This document shows, piece by piece, positions 9,401 through 19,657 of a stretch of DNA of 64,000 bases. The notes beneath the pieces were generated by a model. It was not told the origin of the DNA. It saw nothing but the letters and a program-made list of their open reading frames with translations, and did not search any database. The stretch's first letter is position 1. The number at the start of each line of letters is the position of its first letter. The DNA is taken from the NCBI RefSeq assembly GCF_900302465.1, contig NZ_OMOR01000001.1, forward strand, positions 1,612,001 to 1,676,000, in the 5' to 3' direction. The stretch comes from Ascidiaceihabitans donghaensis (lineage in GTDB: Bacteria; Pseudomonadota; Alphaproteobacteria; Rhodobacterales; Rhodobacteraceae). The position numbers were made by a program, and so were the translations under genes.

Positions 9401-9859
9401 GAACAGATGGGGGGATCGGGCATCCATTTTCAGGAAATCGAAGCTGATTTTCGCCTGACGCCATCAACAATGACATTGACTCAGGCCAGCGCCGTGGGCC
9501 CGTCAATGGGGATTTCGATGGACGGAGTTTATGCCGTGGATTCAGGGCGTTTGGACATGCGCGGTGTTGTATCCCCGATCTATCTTGTGAACGGGATCGG
9601 CAGTTTGTTCACGCGCAAAGGTGAAGGATTGATCGGGTTCAATTATAATCTGTCCGGGCAAGCCAAGAATCCGCGGGTCCAGGTGAACCCCTTGTCGGCT
9701 TTAACGCCGGGAATGTTTCGTAATATCTTCCGTGCACCCCCCCCAAAGGTGCCGGAACTGGAAGGGGGTGGGGCGCCCACACCCAAAGCGCTTTTGCCGG
9801 ACGGGGGCGCGGTGAAAGAAAAACCGAAACGGCGACCGAACTTGGTTGAGGATCGGTAA
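6461..9859 (+). CDS. Large AsmA/DUF3971-like envelope protein
   Basis: Protein of 1132 residues with a positively charged N-terminus and one membrane helix (about 25-46, FSVLFVLSLAAFVGIIAM). A very long beta-rich periplasmic region follows, resembling DUF3971 and the AsmA-like C-terminal region of the YhdP/TamB superfamily. Such proteins are thought to bridge the periplasm and move phospholipids to the outer membrane. The C-terminus has an AsmA-like block (GVVSPIYLVNGIGSLF) and a basic proline-rich tail. It is followed 12 bp later by queA, so they may share a transcript. Confidence 0.85.
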   Translation: MSTKTDTPVAPQEAAPKRRLRRFGAWSFSVLFVLSLAAFVGIIAMTGRTVTVPDWLHDRIEERASTAFPGGTVVFGEAQFVVNNGWRPRVRVEDLQVKNNQGIQIVAFSQAEASLAMRPLLRGEIIPKSINLTGVFATLLRDADGSVSLRGGDGLAQAPAQTAATLPELIEGLDRVLQLPGLSALVNAELQALTLRYEDVRIGEVWVVDGGRLRLLRDGSDLTLAADLALLSGGAGVATLAANYASKIGETKAEFGVNISDVQADDIATQSPALAWLEVLRAPISGALRSGVNTSGGLAPLSATLQIGAGVLQPTEETKPIPFDSARSYFTYDPSQQVIDFAELSVKSKWVSGRMEGQAFLGGMEAGALEDLIGQFRFSDLQFNPADLYDQAIAFDAADMDFRLTLNPFKVSLGQMQVRDSDQSLILKGDLAAEAKGWRYGVDARMDAIALDRLLALWPERLVPPTRNWIAQNITKGNLRALDASLRGAPDQTPDVYASFDFSDATVRYTKTLPPVEGAQGQASFLDNRFVAAVDVGHVVAPQGGRINVAGSAFIIPDVTIKGGPPSVARLRTSGTITSALAMLNAPPLNVMTKAGFAETLADGQAELEGTLSIPLKTGLTTQEIGYDVVGVLRGVKTDQLVPGKTMAADSLRVVASSSGVEISGQGRLGAVPFDAVWAQPLGAEAAFGSTVRGTVELSERTIDEFNIGLPAGTVSGRGIGEIALDLVPDTPPSLRLTSNLRGLKMGFAPLGWSKPAQTAGKMDVVATLGDQVRVNKLAIDAPGLSAAGDVTLTDGGLDRASFSRVRAGTWLDAPITLVGQGRNAPPRIEARGGTLDLRTADFSGSGAGAGGRSGPMTVSFDRLQITDSIALTDMRGSFKTQGGLDGKFTGRVNGGATVTGRILPQNGRSAVRITGIDAGAVFASAGLLKQARGGDLSLTLLPVGRDGAFDGKLTVTSTRIKDAPAIAALLNALSIVGLLEQMGGSGIHFQEIEADFRLTPSTMTLTQASAVGPSMGISMDGVYAVDSGRLDMRGVVSPIYLVNGIGSLFTRKGEGLIGFNYNLSGQAKNPRVQVNPLSALTPGMFRNIFRAPPPKVPELEGGGAPTPKALLPDGGAVKEKPKRRPNLVEDR

Positions 9860-9871
9860 CCAAGTGCCTAA

Positions 9872-10942
9872 ATGGCGCTTATGAAACTGAGTGATTTCGA
9901 TTTTGACCTGCCCGAAGCATTGATTGCGACCCGCCCTGCGGTGCCGCGCACTTCCGCGCGTCTGTTGGTGGCGCAGGCCGATCAGATCACCAACAGCACA
10001 GTCAGCGATTTGACATCGTGGTTGCGACCCGGCGATCGGCTGGTTTTGAACAACACGCGGGTTATTCCGGCGCGGTTGTCTGGCACGCGGGCGCGGCAAT
10101 CGGCACAAGGGGCCACCGAGGCGCGCATCGAAGTCACCTTGCTGGAACCACGCGCCGATGGGGCATGGTCGGCGTTGTTGAAGCCTTTGAAAAAGGTAAA
10201 AATTGGCGAAAAAATCCGGTTTTCCGATGCTTTGACTGCGGTTTTGGAAGGCACCGGCGACGGGCAAGGCTATCTGCGGTTTAATCTGCTTGGGGATGAT
10301 TTCGACGCAGCCCTTTCAAAGGCTGGCGCCATGCCATTGCCCCCCTATATTGCGGCAAAACGACCAGCAGATGCACAAGACCACACCGACTACCAAACTG
10401 TCTTTGCAAAACATTCTGGCGCCGTAGCTGCACCAACCGCGTCGCTGCATTTTGACGAAGCATTGCTACAAAAGCTGCGCGACATGGGCGTGACCTTCAG
10501 CTACGTGACGTTGCATGTGGGGGCGGGCACATTTTTGCCGGTGAAAGTTGACGATATACTGACCCATAAAATGCACGCGGAATGGGGATGTGTTGAAGCT
10601 GCGGCAGTACAAGAAATCGAAGCCACCAAAGCGGCAGGCGGGCGGGTGATCCCTGTCGGGACGACGGCGCTGCGGTTGATAGAAACGGCAGCGCAAAGCG
10701 GACGTCTTCGCGCCTTTGAGGGCGACACCGACATCTTTATCTACCCAGGCTTCACTTTTCGTGTGGCCGACGGGTTGATGACCAACTTCCATCTGCCAAA
10801 ATCGACACTGATGATGCTTGTATCTGCCTTGATGGGGCAGGATGCGATACGAAATATTTACGCGCATGCCATATCGGACGGGTATCGCTTTTTCTCGTAT
10901 GGGGATTCGTCTTTGCTGTTTCCCAAACCGCCCACAGATTGA
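9872..10942 (+). CDS. queA: tRNA preQ1(34) S-adenosylmethionine ribosyltransferase-isomerase
   Basis: QueA transfers and isomerises the ribosyl group of S-adenosylmethionine onto 7-aminomethyl-7-deazaguanine in tRNA, making epoxyqueuosine. The length (356) and landmark motifs [33 protein letters not shown] and [17 protein letters not shown] fit the family end to end. The start could be ATG 9872 or ATG 9881 ([12 protein letters not shown]); both lack a strong ribosome site. It lies 12 bp after the AsmA-like gene. Confidence 0.96.
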   Translation: MALMKLSDFDFDLPEALIATRPAVPRTSARLLVAQADQITNSTVSDLTSWLRPGDRLVLNNTRVIPARLSGTRARQSAQGATEARIEVTLLEPRADGAWSALLKPLKKVKIGEKIRFSDALTAVLEGTGDGQGYLRFNLLGDDFDAALSKAGAMPLPPYIAAKRPADAQDHTDYQTVFAKHSGAVAAPTASLHFDEALLQKLRDMGVTFSYVTLHVGAGTFLPVKVDDILTHKMHAEWGCVEAAAVQEIEATKAAGGRVIPVGTTALRLIETAAQSGRLRAFEGDTDIFIYPGFTFRVADGLMTNFHLPKSTLMMLVSALMGQDAIRNIYAHAISDGYRFFSYGDSSLLFPKPPTD

Positions 10943-11068
10943 TCTTTTTGCGTCTTTTCGCATCCGACAATTATTTTAAATCAAATACGACCTCGCCCGC
11001 GTCGCAGACAGTGCCGACAGGGCGCTTAGCTTCGTGTCACAGCGGGGCAATATCAATCGGAGATTGTC

Positions 11069-12337
11069 ATGGTTCAAGTTCTTTCCAGCGCGTGGGCGTT
11101 GCTGTTTGGCATTGGTTTGCTGATGATCGGCAACGGCATGCAAGGCACATTATTGGGCATTCGGGGTGAAATAGAAGGCTTTGATACGCTTCAGATGTCT
11201 ATTGTGATGTCTGCGTATTTTGTGGGGTTTCTCGGCGGATCGCGCATGGCCACAGGTATGATCCGCCGTGTGGGTCACGTGCGGGTTTTTGCGGCTTTGG
11301 CGTCGTTGATTTCGGCTGTGATGATCTTGTATCCGACCTACACGGAAGTCTGGGTTTGGACATTGGGCCGGGTCTTGATCGGATTTTGCTTTTCGGCGGT
11401 GTATGTAACTGCGGAAAGCTGGCTGAACGATGCGGCCAGCAACGAAAACCGCGGACAGGCTTTGTCGCTTTATATGATTGTGCAAACAGCCGGCATCGTT
11501 TTGGCACAGGTGTTGATGGTGACAGCGGACCCGTCGGGCTATGTTTTGTTTGTCATTCCGTCGATTTTGGTCAGCATCGCCGTGACGCCGATTTTGCTGT
11601 CGATCAGTCCGACGCCCGCGTTTGATACGACAAAACCCATGAGCTTGCGTGAGCTGGCCAAAGTATCGCCATTGGGATTTGTGGGGATGTTTCTGCTGGG
11701 TGGTATCTTTGCTGCGCAATTCGGGATGTCTTCGGTCTATGGCGCCGAAGCGGGTCTGAGCGTGGCGCAGATTTCGACCTTTGTTGCGATGTTCTTTATC
11801 GGCGCGATGATCCTGCAATACCCCATCGGGTGGATGTCAGATCGGGTGGACCGGCGGGCCCTGGTTCTGTTTGTGGCGATTGGCGGCCTGTTTGGCGCTA
11901 TTATCGGTATGATCTACGGCGAAGATTTCAACATGCTGTTGATGTCCGCCTTTTTGATGGGCGGAATGTCCAATCCGCTGTATTCGCTGCTTTTGGCACA
12001 CACAAACGACTTCTTGGAACACGACGACATGGCCGCAGCGTCCGGAGGACTGGTTTTTGTGAACGGGCTGGGGGCGATTTTCGGACCGATTATCACGGGC
12101 TGGATGATGCGTGAAATGGGGCCGTCCGGGTTCTTTTTGTTCACAGCGATCCTGTTTGTAGCTTTGGTGATCTACACAGGGTATCGCACAACGCAGCGTC
12201 CCACAGTTCCTGTCGAAGAAACAGGCAGTTACGTTCCTATGGCCCAAACTGCCATGACGGCTGTTGCGGTTGAAATTGCGCAGGAATACGCCATTGAAAC
12301 GGAACTTGAGGAAGAAAATGACCAAACGACATCATAA
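11069..12337 (+). CDS. MFS transporter, YcaD-like
   Basis: Major facilitator superfamily permease of 422 residues with about 12 hydrophobic helices and an acidic hydrophilic C-terminal tail (ETELEEENDQTTS). The region between helices 2 and 3 has the MFS-A-like GGSRMATGMIRRVGHVRVF, and the centre has YPIGWMSDRVDRR, the second copy of that loop. The overall pattern resembles the YcaD family, whose substrate is unknown. GGAG precedes the ATG. The gene stands alone, with 126 bp of non-coding sequence on its 5' side. Confidence 0.9.
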   Translation: MVQVLSSAWALLFGIGLLMIGNGMQGTLLGIRGEIEGFDTLQMSIVMSAYFVGFLGGSRMATGMIRRVGHVRVFAALASLISAVMILYPTYTEVWVWTLGRVLIGFCFSAVYVTAESWLNDAASNENRGQALSLYMIVQTAGIVLAQVLMVTADPSGYVLFVIPSILVSIAVTPILLSISPTPAFDTTKPMSLRELAKVSPLGFVGMFLLGGIFAAQFGMSSVYGAEAGLSVAQISTFVAMFFIGAMILQYPIGWMSDRVDRRALVLFVAIGGLFGAIIGMIYGEDFNMLLMSAFLMGGMSNPLYSLLLAHTNDFLEHDDMAAASGGLVFVNGLGAIFGPIITGWMMREMGPSGFFLFTAILFVALVIYTGYRTTQRPTVPVEETGSYVPMAQTAMTAVAVEIAQEYAIETELEEENDQTTS

Positions 12338-12427
12338 TGTGACGGAGATGTCGCAAATCGTGAGTCGCCTCCCTATCTCAACGCGGTAACATAGAAGAAA
12401 CTGCGCTGTGGAAACGGGAGTAAAACC

Positions 12428-13012
12428 ATGGTTGGTCCTGAGGACGTGTTAAAGTTTTGGTTGGATGATTTGCAACCAAAGGACTGGTACAAAGACGACG
12501 AGGCGCTGGATCAACAGATCCGCGACACGTTTCTGAGCACGTGGGAAGGGGCATCTGAAGGACGATTTTCGCTGTGGTTGACCTACCCCAGCGGCGCTTT
12601 GGCCTATATTTTGCTAACGGATCAGTTGTCACGCAACATGTTCCGCGGCACAGGCCGCGCATTTTCCAGTGACAGGCTTGCGTTGGCTGCTGCGAAATCT
12701 GCGATCGCCAAAGGCTGGGACATGAAGATCGATGAACCCGCCCGGCAATTTTTCTATTTGCCTTTGATGCATTCCGAAAACCTGTGTGATCAGGACCGCT
12801 GCGTGCGCTTGATCTGTGAACGCATGCCGATCGGACGCGAGGACAATTTGATCCATGCGCGTGCGCACCGCGATGTCATCCGCCAGTTTGGTCGCTTCCC
12901 TTACAGGAATGCGGCTCTTGGGCGCAGCTCCACGTCGCAGGAAGATGCCTATTTGGCCGGTGGCGGGTACGGCAGCACCTTGCGTCAGCTACAGGCGGCC
13001 AAAGCGGCTTAA
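12428..13012 (+). CDS. DUF924 family protein
   Basis: Protein of 194 residues with the DUF924 pattern: VLKFWLDDLQPKDWYKDD at the N-terminus, ILLTDQLSRNMFRGTGRAF, FFYLPLMHSENL and HRDVIRQFGRFPYRNAALGR. The family is alpha-helical and TPR-like, widespread in proteobacteria and of unknown function. GGGAG lies just before the ATG. It is a single gene with no informative neighbours. Confidence 0.9.
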   Translation: MVGPEDVLKFWLDDLQPKDWYKDDEALDQQIRDTFLSTWEGASEGRFSLWLTYPSGALAYILLTDQLSRNMFRGTGRAFSSDRLALAAAKSAIAKGWDMKIDEPARQFFYLPLMHSENLCDQDRCVRLICERMPIGREDNLIHARAHRDVIRQFGRFPYRNAALGRSSTSQEDAYLAGGGYGSTLRQLQAAKAA

Positions 13013-13163
13013 ACCGATACCTGTCCGTTTGGACAAAGACGGTAGGCGCGAAACATGATGCATCCTGCGGCGTTTATGTCGCGGGACTTTGGATTGTGTG
13101 TTTTCAAAAATTAGTTTAATGGTAAACTACTTTTTGAGATACCTGCAAGCTGAGGGCAATATT

Positions 13164-14555
13164 ATGGCAACTTCTTATGATCTTATCGTGATTGGCGCAG
13201 GACCGGGCGGTTACGTCGCTGCGATCCGCGGTGCGCAGCTGGGTATGAAAGTCGCCATTGTGGAACGCGAGCATTTGGGCGGCATTTGTCTGAACTGGGG
13301 CTGCATCCCGACCAAAGCGATGTTGCGATCGTCAGAAGTGTTCCACTTGATGCACCGCGCCAAGGAATTTGGTCTGAAGGCGGATGGCATCGGATACGAC
13401 CTTGATGCTGTGGTGAAAAGATCGCGCAAAGTGGCAGGGCAGTTGTCGGGTGGCATCGGGCATCTGATGAAAAAGAACAAAGTTACCGTTTACATGGGCG
13501 CGGCCACGTTACCTGCCAAGGGCAAAGTCAGCGTGAAAACCGACAAAGGTTCGCAAGAGCTGACTGCGAAGAACATCGTGTTGGCGACAGGTGCGCGGGC
13601 CCGCGAATTGCCAGGACTAGAGGCAGATGGTGATCTGGTCTGGACCTACAAACACGCACTGACGCCAAAACGTATGCCGAAGAAACTTTTGGTGATCGGG
13701 TCCGGTGCCATCGGTATCGAATTTGCCAGCTTCTACAATACGCTGGGTGCAGACACGACAGTCGTCGAAGTGATGGACCGCGTGTTGCCGGTCGAGGACG
13801 CGGAAATTTCGGCCTTTGCCAAAAAATCTTTCGAAAAGCAGGGCATGAAGATCATGCAAAAAGCAATGGTCAAACAGCTTGACCGTAGCAAAGGCAAGGT
13901 GACGGCTCATATCGAAAAAGATGGCAAAATTGAAAAGATTGACTTTGATACAGTCATTTCAGCTGTTGGAATTGTTGGAAATGTAGAAGGTCTGGGTCTG
14001 GAAGAACTGGGCGTAAAACTGGATCGCACCCATGTTGTGACGGATGAATTCTGCCGAACCGGCATTGACGGGCTTTATGCCATTGGTGACATTGCAGGTG
14101 CGCCCTGGCTGGCACACAAAGCAAGCCATGAAGGTGTAATGGTGGCTGATCTGATCGCTGGCAAACATGCACATCCTGTGAAGCCCGAAACCATTGCTGG
14201 ATGCACATACTGTCATCCCCAGGTGGCGTCGGTGGGGTACACCGAAGCCAAGGCAAAAGAACTTGGCTACGACATCAAAGTTGGCCGTTTTCCGTTTATC
14301 GGCAACGGCAAGGCCATCGCACTGGGAGAACCTGAAGGCTTGGTCAAGACGATCTTTGACGCGAAAACCGGCGAACTGTTGGGCGCGCACATGATCGGGG
14401 CCGAAGTGACTGAGCTGATTCAAGGCTATGTCGTGGGGCGCCAACTGGAGACCACGGAAGAAGACTTGATGAACACGGTCTTCCCCCATCCGACCCTTTC
14501 TGAAATGATGCACGAAAGTGTCTTGGACGCCTACGACCGTGTGATCCATATGTGA
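13164..14555 (+). CDS. lpdA: Dihydrolipoyl dehydrogenase (E3)
   Basis: FAD-dependent disulfide oxidoreductase that reoxidises lipoyl groups of 2-oxoacid dehydrogenase complexes with NAD. Features in order: FAD-binding GAGPGGYVAA (11-20), redox-active disulfide GGICLNWGC (Cys42 and Cys47), NAD-binding GSGAIGIEFASF, second FAD motif GLYAIGDIAG, and the C-terminal His-Glu active site in FPHPTLSEMMHE. The length is 463. ATG 13164 is preferred because GAGGG lies 8 bp before it and the Rossmann motif follows at once; the ORF is open further upstream. No E1/E2 genes are nearby, so it may serve several complexes. Confidence 0.96.
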   Translation: MATSYDLIVIGAGPGGYVAAIRGAQLGMKVAIVEREHLGGICLNWGCIPTKAMLRSSEVFHLMHRAKEFGLKADGIGYDLDAVVKRSRKVAGQLSGGIGHLMKKNKVTVYMGAATLPAKGKVSVKTDKGSQELTAKNIVLATGARARELPGLEADGDLVWTYKHALTPKRMPKKLLVIGSGAIGIEFASFYNTLGADTTVVEVMDRVLPVEDAEISAFAKKSFEKQGMKIMQKAMVKQLDRSKGKVTAHIEKDGKIEKIDFDTVISAVGIVGNVEGLGLEELGVKLDRTHVVTDEFCRTGIDGLYAIGDIAGAPWLAHKASHEGVMVADLIAGKHAHPVKPETIAGCTYCHPQVASVGYTEAKAKELGYDIKVGRFPFIGNGKAIALGEPEGLVKTIFDAKTGELLGAHMIGAEVTELIQGYVVGRQLETTEEDLMNTVFPHPTLSEMMHESVLDAYDRVIHM

Positions 14556-14591
14556 TCCGCGACGGGGCGTCCGCAACCCGAAGGTCGCCCC

Positions 14592-15152
14592 ATGCCCAGC
14601 CTGAACCGTGTCGTAATGCAGCGCAACAGCCGCCGTATGATCAATGGGCTGGAGCCCGAATTGCTGGACGTGGCTGAAGTGTCTGGCAAATGGGGTGAAA
14701 TGTTCACCTTCAAATCCTACAAGCAGTACCGTTACCCCGAATACGATGTCTGCGCAGGACCCTATGAGGATGCGCAAGGCAAGCCTTTGAAGTTTGATTT
14801 GATCTTGGCCAACCAAGTTTGGGAACACCTTGACCGTCCCTATGCCGCGACACGCAATGTGCTGAAAATGCTGCGTAAAGGTGGGTACTTCTGGGTGGCT
14901 GTGCCTTTCTATATCCCGTTTCATGCGGCCCCGATGGACAATTCGCGCTGGTCTGCACGCGGCCTGAAAAACCTGCTGATTGAAGCGGGTTTTGATGAAG
15001 ATGCCATCGTGGCCAAGCAATGGGGCAATCGCAACGCGGCGCGGCGCAACATGGAAGACCTCTGGCCGCCCGCGTACCGCAAAGACGAAGACAGTCTTGA
15101 AAACGATCCCGAAATGCCGATTTGCGCCTGGGCGTTGGCCCGAAAAACATGA
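14592..15152 (+). CDS. SAM-dependent methyltransferase
   Basis: Class I methyltransferase-like protein of 186 residues. The central block LKFDLILANQVWEHLDRPY and NVLKMLRKGGYFWVAVPF are motifs IV and V of a Methyltransf_11-type fold. The N-terminal glycine-rich motif I is degenerate (LDVAEVSGKWGEMF), so SAM binding should be tested. The substrate is unknown. The stop overlaps the ATG of an MFS gene (ATGA), so the pair is translationally coupled. Confidence 0.82.
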   Translation: MPSLNRVVMQRNSRRMINGLEPELLDVAEVSGKWGEMFTFKSYKQYRYPEYDVCAGPYEDAQGKPLKFDLILANQVWEHLDRPYAATRNVLKMLRKGGYFWVAVPFYIPFHAAPMDNSRWSARGLKNLLIEAGFDEDAIVAKQWGNRNAARRNMEDLWPPAYRKDEDSLENDPEMPICAWALARKT

Positions 15153-16300
15153 CCACATCTTTCGGGCGTGTGTTTTTGTTGTGGGGCGCGGGGTTGGGGG
15201 CTGCAGCGCAATACGCCAAGGTCAGCGTGATTTTTGACCAATTGCCGGACCTCTACCCTGACGCTGGCGCGTGGTTGGGATGGGCTGTGTCCCTTGTTGG
15301 TTTGGTCGGGATCATCTTTGGCGTTGCGGCCGGGCTTTTGGTGGCGCGTCTGCGCTACAAACGCGCGTTGATCTGGGCGCTTTGGTTGGGGGCAGGGATT
15401 TCTGCGCTGCAGGGCCTTGGCTTGCCGCTTTGGGGATTTCTGACGCTGCGTGCCATAGAGGGGCTGTCCCATTTGGGCCTTGTTGTGGCAGCACCCACAT
15501 TGATCGCGCAGCTGTCCGCGCCGCAGCATCGCGGATTTACGTTAACCTTGTGGGGGACGTTCTTTGGTGTCGCATTTGCTGTGCTGACGTGGGGCGGTTT
15601 GCCCATGGTTGCAGCCTATGGGGTTACAAGCCTGTTTTGGGCGCATGGCGTGTATATGGCTGTTTTTGCTGTGGTTTTGACTTTTTCACTACAAGTTTTG
15701 CCTGAAAGCACCCCAATCACGCGGTTTTCGTTGCGGCAACTCATAAAAGATCACGGCGCTATTTACCGGTCACCCCGTGTTGCGGCTGCGGGGATGGGCT
15801 GGTTGTTCTACACTTTTTGTTTTGTGTCCGTGCTCACCGTGATGCCGCCGTTTCTTGCCCCAGACTACCGGGCGATTGTAATGGGGGCGATGCCACTGGC
15901 GTCTATTGTCAGTTCAATGACCTTGGGCGTGTATCTGTTGCGCTCGATGTCTGCGGTCAGCGTGGTTGTCTTGGGGTTTGGCAGCAGCTTTGCGGTGATG
16001 GGCTGGCTTTGGGTGTCTCCGGGCCATGCGTGGGCGTGTCTGGCGTTGGCCGCTACGCTGGGGCTCATTCAGGGCGCAAGCTTTGCAGCTGTACCGCAGC
16101 TAAACGACACTGCCGCGACACAAGCGCAGGCCAACGGTGCTATGGCGCAAATGGGCAATCTGGGAAATACATTGGGCACACCGGTCATCGTGGCGGGCTT
16201 GTTGTGGTTGGGATATGCCGCGTTGCCAATTTTTGTCGGCACCGCGCTGGCCTTGGGACTTTGTACACATTTGGTGCTGGCGCGGTTACGCAACACTTAA
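15149..16300 (+). CDS. MFS transporter
   Basis: Major facilitator superfamily permease of 383 residues with about 12 hydrophobic segments. The MFS-A-like loop is VARLRYKRALIWAL, and a PAT-like GAPQ-type half is absent. The start is ATG 15149, overlapping the methyltransferase stop by 4 bases; an earlier in-frame start would intrude further into that gene. Coupling to a methyltransferase hints at export or uptake of a methylated metabolite, but this is inference. No substrate can be assigned. Confidence 0.88.
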   Translation: MTTSFGRVFLLWGAGLGAAAQYAKVSVIFDQLPDLYPDAGAWLGWAVSLVGLVGIIFGVAAGLLVARLRYKRALIWALWLGAGISALQGLGLPLWGFLTLRAIEGLSHLGLVVAAPTLIAQLSAPQHRGFTLTLWGTFFGVAFAVLTWGGLPMVAAYGVTSLFWAHGVYMAVFAVVLTFSLQVLPESTPITRFSLRQLIKDHGAIYRSPRVAAAGMGWLFYTFCFVSVLTVMPPFLAPDYRAIVMGAMPLASIVSSMTLGVYLLRSMSAVSVVVLGFGSSFAVMGWLWVSPGHAWACLALAATLGLIQGASFAAVPQLNDTAATQAQANGAMAQMGNLGNTLGTPVIVAGLLWLGYAALPIFVGTALALGLCTHLVLARLRNT

Positions 16301-16381
16301 TGTTCCGTCTATGTTCTCTTTTTTTCGTTGGAGAATCCCGCGCAGCCCACTATGTGTGACGTAACACCTCGGGGGCACATT

Positions 16382-19252
16382 ATGGCTGAGTTAAAGAACA
16401 TCGAAGTTCGCGGCGCGCGTGAACACAATCTGAAATCTATCGATGTGGATATCCCGCGCGATAAGCTGGTTGTGATCACCGGGCTTTCGGGGTCCGGTAA
16501 ATCATCACTGGCGTTTGATACCATCTACGCGGAAGGGCAGCGGCGTTATGTCGAAAGCCTAAGCGCTTATGCCCGCCAATTCCTTGATATGATGCAGAAA
16601 CCTGACGTCGATCACATCGCTGGTCTGTCGCCAGCCATTTCGATCGAACAGAAAACGACATCAAAAAACCCGCGATCCACTGTGGGCACGGTGACAGAAA
16701 TTTACGACTACATGCGCTTGCTGTTCGCGCGTGTCGGTACGCCGTATTCCCCGGCCACGGGCAAGCCCATCGAGGCACAGCAGGTGCAAGACATGGTGGA
16801 CCGTGTGATGACGATGGAAGAGGGCACACGCGCCTATCTGCTGGCGCCGATCATCCGCGACCGTAAAGGCGAATATCGCAAGGAATTTGTCGAACTGCGC
16901 AAGCAGGGCTTTCAGCGTGTGAAAGTGGACGGCGCATTTTATGAATTGGATGAGCCGCCAACTCTGGACAAGAAATTCCGCCACGACATCGACGTGGTTG
17001 TGGACCGTATCGTGGTCCGCGAGGGGCTTGAGACGCGTTTGGCGGATAGCCTGCGCACAGCGCTTGATCTGGCGGATGGCATTGCGATCCTCGAGACCGC
17101 CCCAACCGAAGGCGATCCCGACCGCACCACATTTTCCGAGAAATTTGCCTGCCCTGTCAGCGGTTTCACGATCCCTGAAATCGAACCGCGCCTGTTTTCG
17201 TTCAACGCGCCATTCGGGGCGTGTCCGGATTGCGATGGCTTGGGGATGGAGCTGTTTTTTGACGAACGCCTTGTTGTGCCCGACCAAAATCTAAAAGTGT
17301 ATGATGGTGCATTGGCCCCATGGCGCAAAGGCAAAAGCCCGTATTTCTTGCAGACCATCGAAGCGATTGCAAAGCACTATGAATTCGATGCCAAAAGCAA
17401 ATGGAAAGACCTGCCAGCCCATGTGAAGCAGGTGTTTTTGCACGGCTCAGGAGATGAAGAAATCCCGTTCCGCTATGACGAAGGCGGCCGCGTGTATCAG
17501 GTGACCCGCGTTTTCGAAGGGGTGATCCCCAACATGGAACGCCGCTACCGCGAAACCGACAGCAACTGGATTCGCGAAGAATTTGAACGCTATCAAAACA
17601 ACCGCTCTTGCGGCACTTGCGAAGGGTACCGCCTGCGCGCTGAAGCATTGGCTGTGAAGATCGGTCCGGATGATGCTTTGATGCATGCGGGTCAAGTTGT
17701 GAACATGTCGATCCGCGAAGCATATGAGTGGTGCGAAAGCGTTCCGCATTCCCTAAGCGTGCAGAAAAACGAAATCGCAAAGGCAATTCTGAAAGAAATT
17801 CGCGAGCGCCTTGGGTTTCTAAATAATGTTGGTTTAGAATATCTTACACTATCACGCTCAAGTGGCACCTTAAGTGGTGGCGAGAGCCAGCGTATCCGCC
17901 TTGCCAGTCAAATCGGCTCTGGTTTGACAGGGGTTCTTTACGTTCTGGACGAACCTTCCATCGGCCTGCACCAACGCGACAACGACCGTCTGCTGGGCAC
18001 GTTGAAAAATCTGCGCGATCAGGGCAACACGGTGATTGTGGTCGAACATGACGAGGAAGCCATCCGTGAAGCCGACTATGTTTTTGATATTGGTCCGGGC
18101 GCGGGGGTACACGGTGGTGAAGTCGTCGCACACGGCACACCCAAGAAGATTGCCGCCAACAAGAAGTCCATCACCGGCCAATATCTGACGGGTGTGCGCG
18201 AAATTCCTGTTCCGGCGGAACGGCGCAAGGGCAAGAAGAAGTCGGTCAAAGTCGTCAAAGCATCAGGTAACAATCTGCAAGACATCACAGTCGAGTTTCC
18301 GTTGGGCCAATTTGTATGTGTTACGGGCGTTTCCGGGGGCGGTAAGTCGACTTTGACCATCGAAACCTTGTTCAAGACGGCATCGATGCAATTGAACGGC
18401 GCGCGACAAACGCCAGCGCCCTGTGAGACCATCAAAGGGCTGGAGCTGCTCGACAAGGTGATCGACATCGACCAACGCCCCATCGGGCGCACGCCACGAT
18501 CAAATCCCGCCACCTACACCGGCGCCTTCACGCCGATCCGCGATTGGTTTGCGGGACTGCCTGAATCCAAGGCCCGTGGCTATAAGCCGGGTCGTTTTTC
18601 ATTCAACGTCAAAGGCGGGCGCTGCGAAGCGTGCCAAGGCGACGGTGTCATCAAGATCGAAATGCACTTCCTGCCGGATGTATATGTGGAATGTGAAACC
18701 TGCAAAGGGGCACGGTACAATCGCGAAACGCTTGAGATTAAATTCAAAGGCAAATCCATTGCAGACGTGCTGGATATGACTGTGGAAGATGCCCAAACGT
18801 TCTTTACCGCGGTGCCCAGCATTCGTGAAAAGATGGACGCCCTGATGCGGGTGGGATTGGGCTACATCAAAGTGGGACAGCAGGCGACGACCCTATCGGG
18901 CGGTGAAGCACAACGGGTGAAGTTGTCAAAAGAACTGGCAAAACGCTCGACTGGGCGTACGTTGTACATTCTGGACGAACCAACAACCGGCTTGCACTTT
19001 GAAGATGTGCGCAAGTTGCTTGAGGTGCTGCATGAGTTGGTGGATCAGGGCAATTCTGTCATTGTGATTGAACATAATCTGGACGTCGTAAAAACCGCCG
19101 ACCATATCATCGACATCGGTCCCGAAGGTGGCGATGGCGGTGGAACGGTTGTGGCCGTTGGAACGCCCGAACACGTGGCAAGTGTCGCGGAAAGCCACAC
19201 CGGTTATTATCTGAAGGATATGTTGAAACCGAAACGCGTCGCCGCAGAATAA
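16382..19252 (+). CDS. uvrA: Excinuclease ABC subunit UvrA
   Basis: DNA-damage recognition ATPase of nucleotide excision repair, 956 residues. The first ABC half has Walker [10 protein letters not shown] and signature [12 protein letters not shown]. The second has GVSGGGKST and [12 protein letters not shown]. Zinc-finger cysteine pairs are visible ([16 protein letters not shown] with CETCKGARY). The start ATG 16382 gives the usual [17 protein letters not shown]; the ORF extends 18 codons upstream without a ribosome site. No SOS box was identified by eye in the short upstream gap. Confidence 0.98.
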   Translation: MAELKNIEVRGAREHNLKSIDVDIPRDKLVVITGLSGSGKSSLAFDTIYAEGQRRYVESLSAYARQFLDMMQKPDVDHIAGLSPAISIEQKTTSKNPRSTVGTVTEIYDYMRLLFARVGTPYSPATGKPIEAQQVQDMVDRVMTMEEGTRAYLLAPIIRDRKGEYRKEFVELRKQGFQRVKVDGAFYELDEPPTLDKKFRHDIDVVVDRIVVREGLETRLADSLRTALDLADGIAILETAPTEGDPDRTTFSEKFACPVSGFTIPEIEPRLFSFNAPFGACPDCDGLGMELFFDERLVVPDQNLKVYDGALAPWRKGKSPYFLQTIEAIAKHYEFDAKSKWKDLPAHVKQVFLHGSGDEEIPFRYDEGGRVYQVTRVFEGVIPNMERRYRETDSNWIREEFERYQNNRSCGTCEGYRLRAEALAVKIGPDDALMHAGQVVNMSIREAYEWCESVPHSLSVQKNEIAKAILKEIRERLGFLNNVGLEYLTLSRSSGTLSGGESQRIRLASQIGSGLTGVLYVLDEPSIGLHQRDNDRLLGTLKNLRDQGNTVIVVEHDEEAIREADYVFDIGPGAGVHGGEVVAHGTPKKIAANKKSITGQYLTGVREIPVPAERRKGKKKSVKVVKASGNNLQDITVEFPLGQFVCVTGVSGGGKSTLTIETLFKTASMQLNGARQTPAPCETIKGLELLDKVIDIDQRPIGRTPRSNPATYTGAFTPIRDWFAGLPESKARGYKPGRFSFNVKGGRCEACQGDGVIKIEMHFLPDVYVECETCKGARYNRETLEIKFKGKSIADVLDMTVEDAQTFFTAVPSIREKMDALMRVGLGYIKVGQQATTLSGGEAQRVKLSKELAKRSTGRTLYILDEPTTGLHFEDVRKLLEVLHELVDQGNSVIVIEHNLDVVKTADHIIDIGPEGGDGGGTVVAVGTPEHVASVAESHTGYYLKDMLKPKRVAAE

Positions 19253-19395
19253 TGGCGATGCAGCAGGCGCGATGGGCAGGGCTGGGGTACCACCCTGTGC
19301 ATTTCCTTAAAACCTGAGCGATTTTGTACAGTTTGTCGCATGGTTATAGTTTCCTGACCTCCTATCTGTATTTGAACAGACAAGGAGCAAACGAG

Positions 19396-19656
19396 ATGAC
19401 TGCGATCGCTGATATTCCTAAAGGCACGGTTTCCGGCTTTCTGAAGCGGTTCGTGTTTAGCATACCCATCCTTGGGCGTATGTTACACGAGGTCGCCTAT
19501 GGTGATAAAGACAACATCTATTACTTCTTGTTTACCGTCTTCACTTTATGGCTGCTTGCGGTTTTGACATGGGGCTACGCCGCGTTCATCATTCCGGTGC
19601 TTATGGCAGTGCCTTCGATGTTTGTGGTGCTGATCCTGATCACGGTCGGTAAATAG
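19396..19656 (+). CDS. Small two-helix membrane protein
   Basis: Hypothetical protein of 86 residues with an N-terminal amphipathic stretch (SGFLKRFVFSIPILGRML) and two hydrophobic helices (about 41-60 and 63-83). AAGGAG at 19382 lies 8 bp before ATG 19396, fixing the start. It is convergent with the Hint-domain gene, whose stop lies one base after this gene's own stop. It is not recognised as a characterised family; the roseobacter-like composition suggests a conserved inner-membrane protein. Confidence 0.75.
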   Translation: MTAIADIPKGTVSGFLKRFVFSIPILGRMLHEVAYGDKDNIYYFLFTVFTLWLLAVLTWGYAAFIIPVLMAVPSMFVVLILITVGK

Positions 19657-19657
19657 A

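Noticed and set aside
13959-15158. 399-codon minus-strand frame
   Set aside because: Shadow of lpdA and the methyltransferase, both of which have clear family motifs on the other strand.
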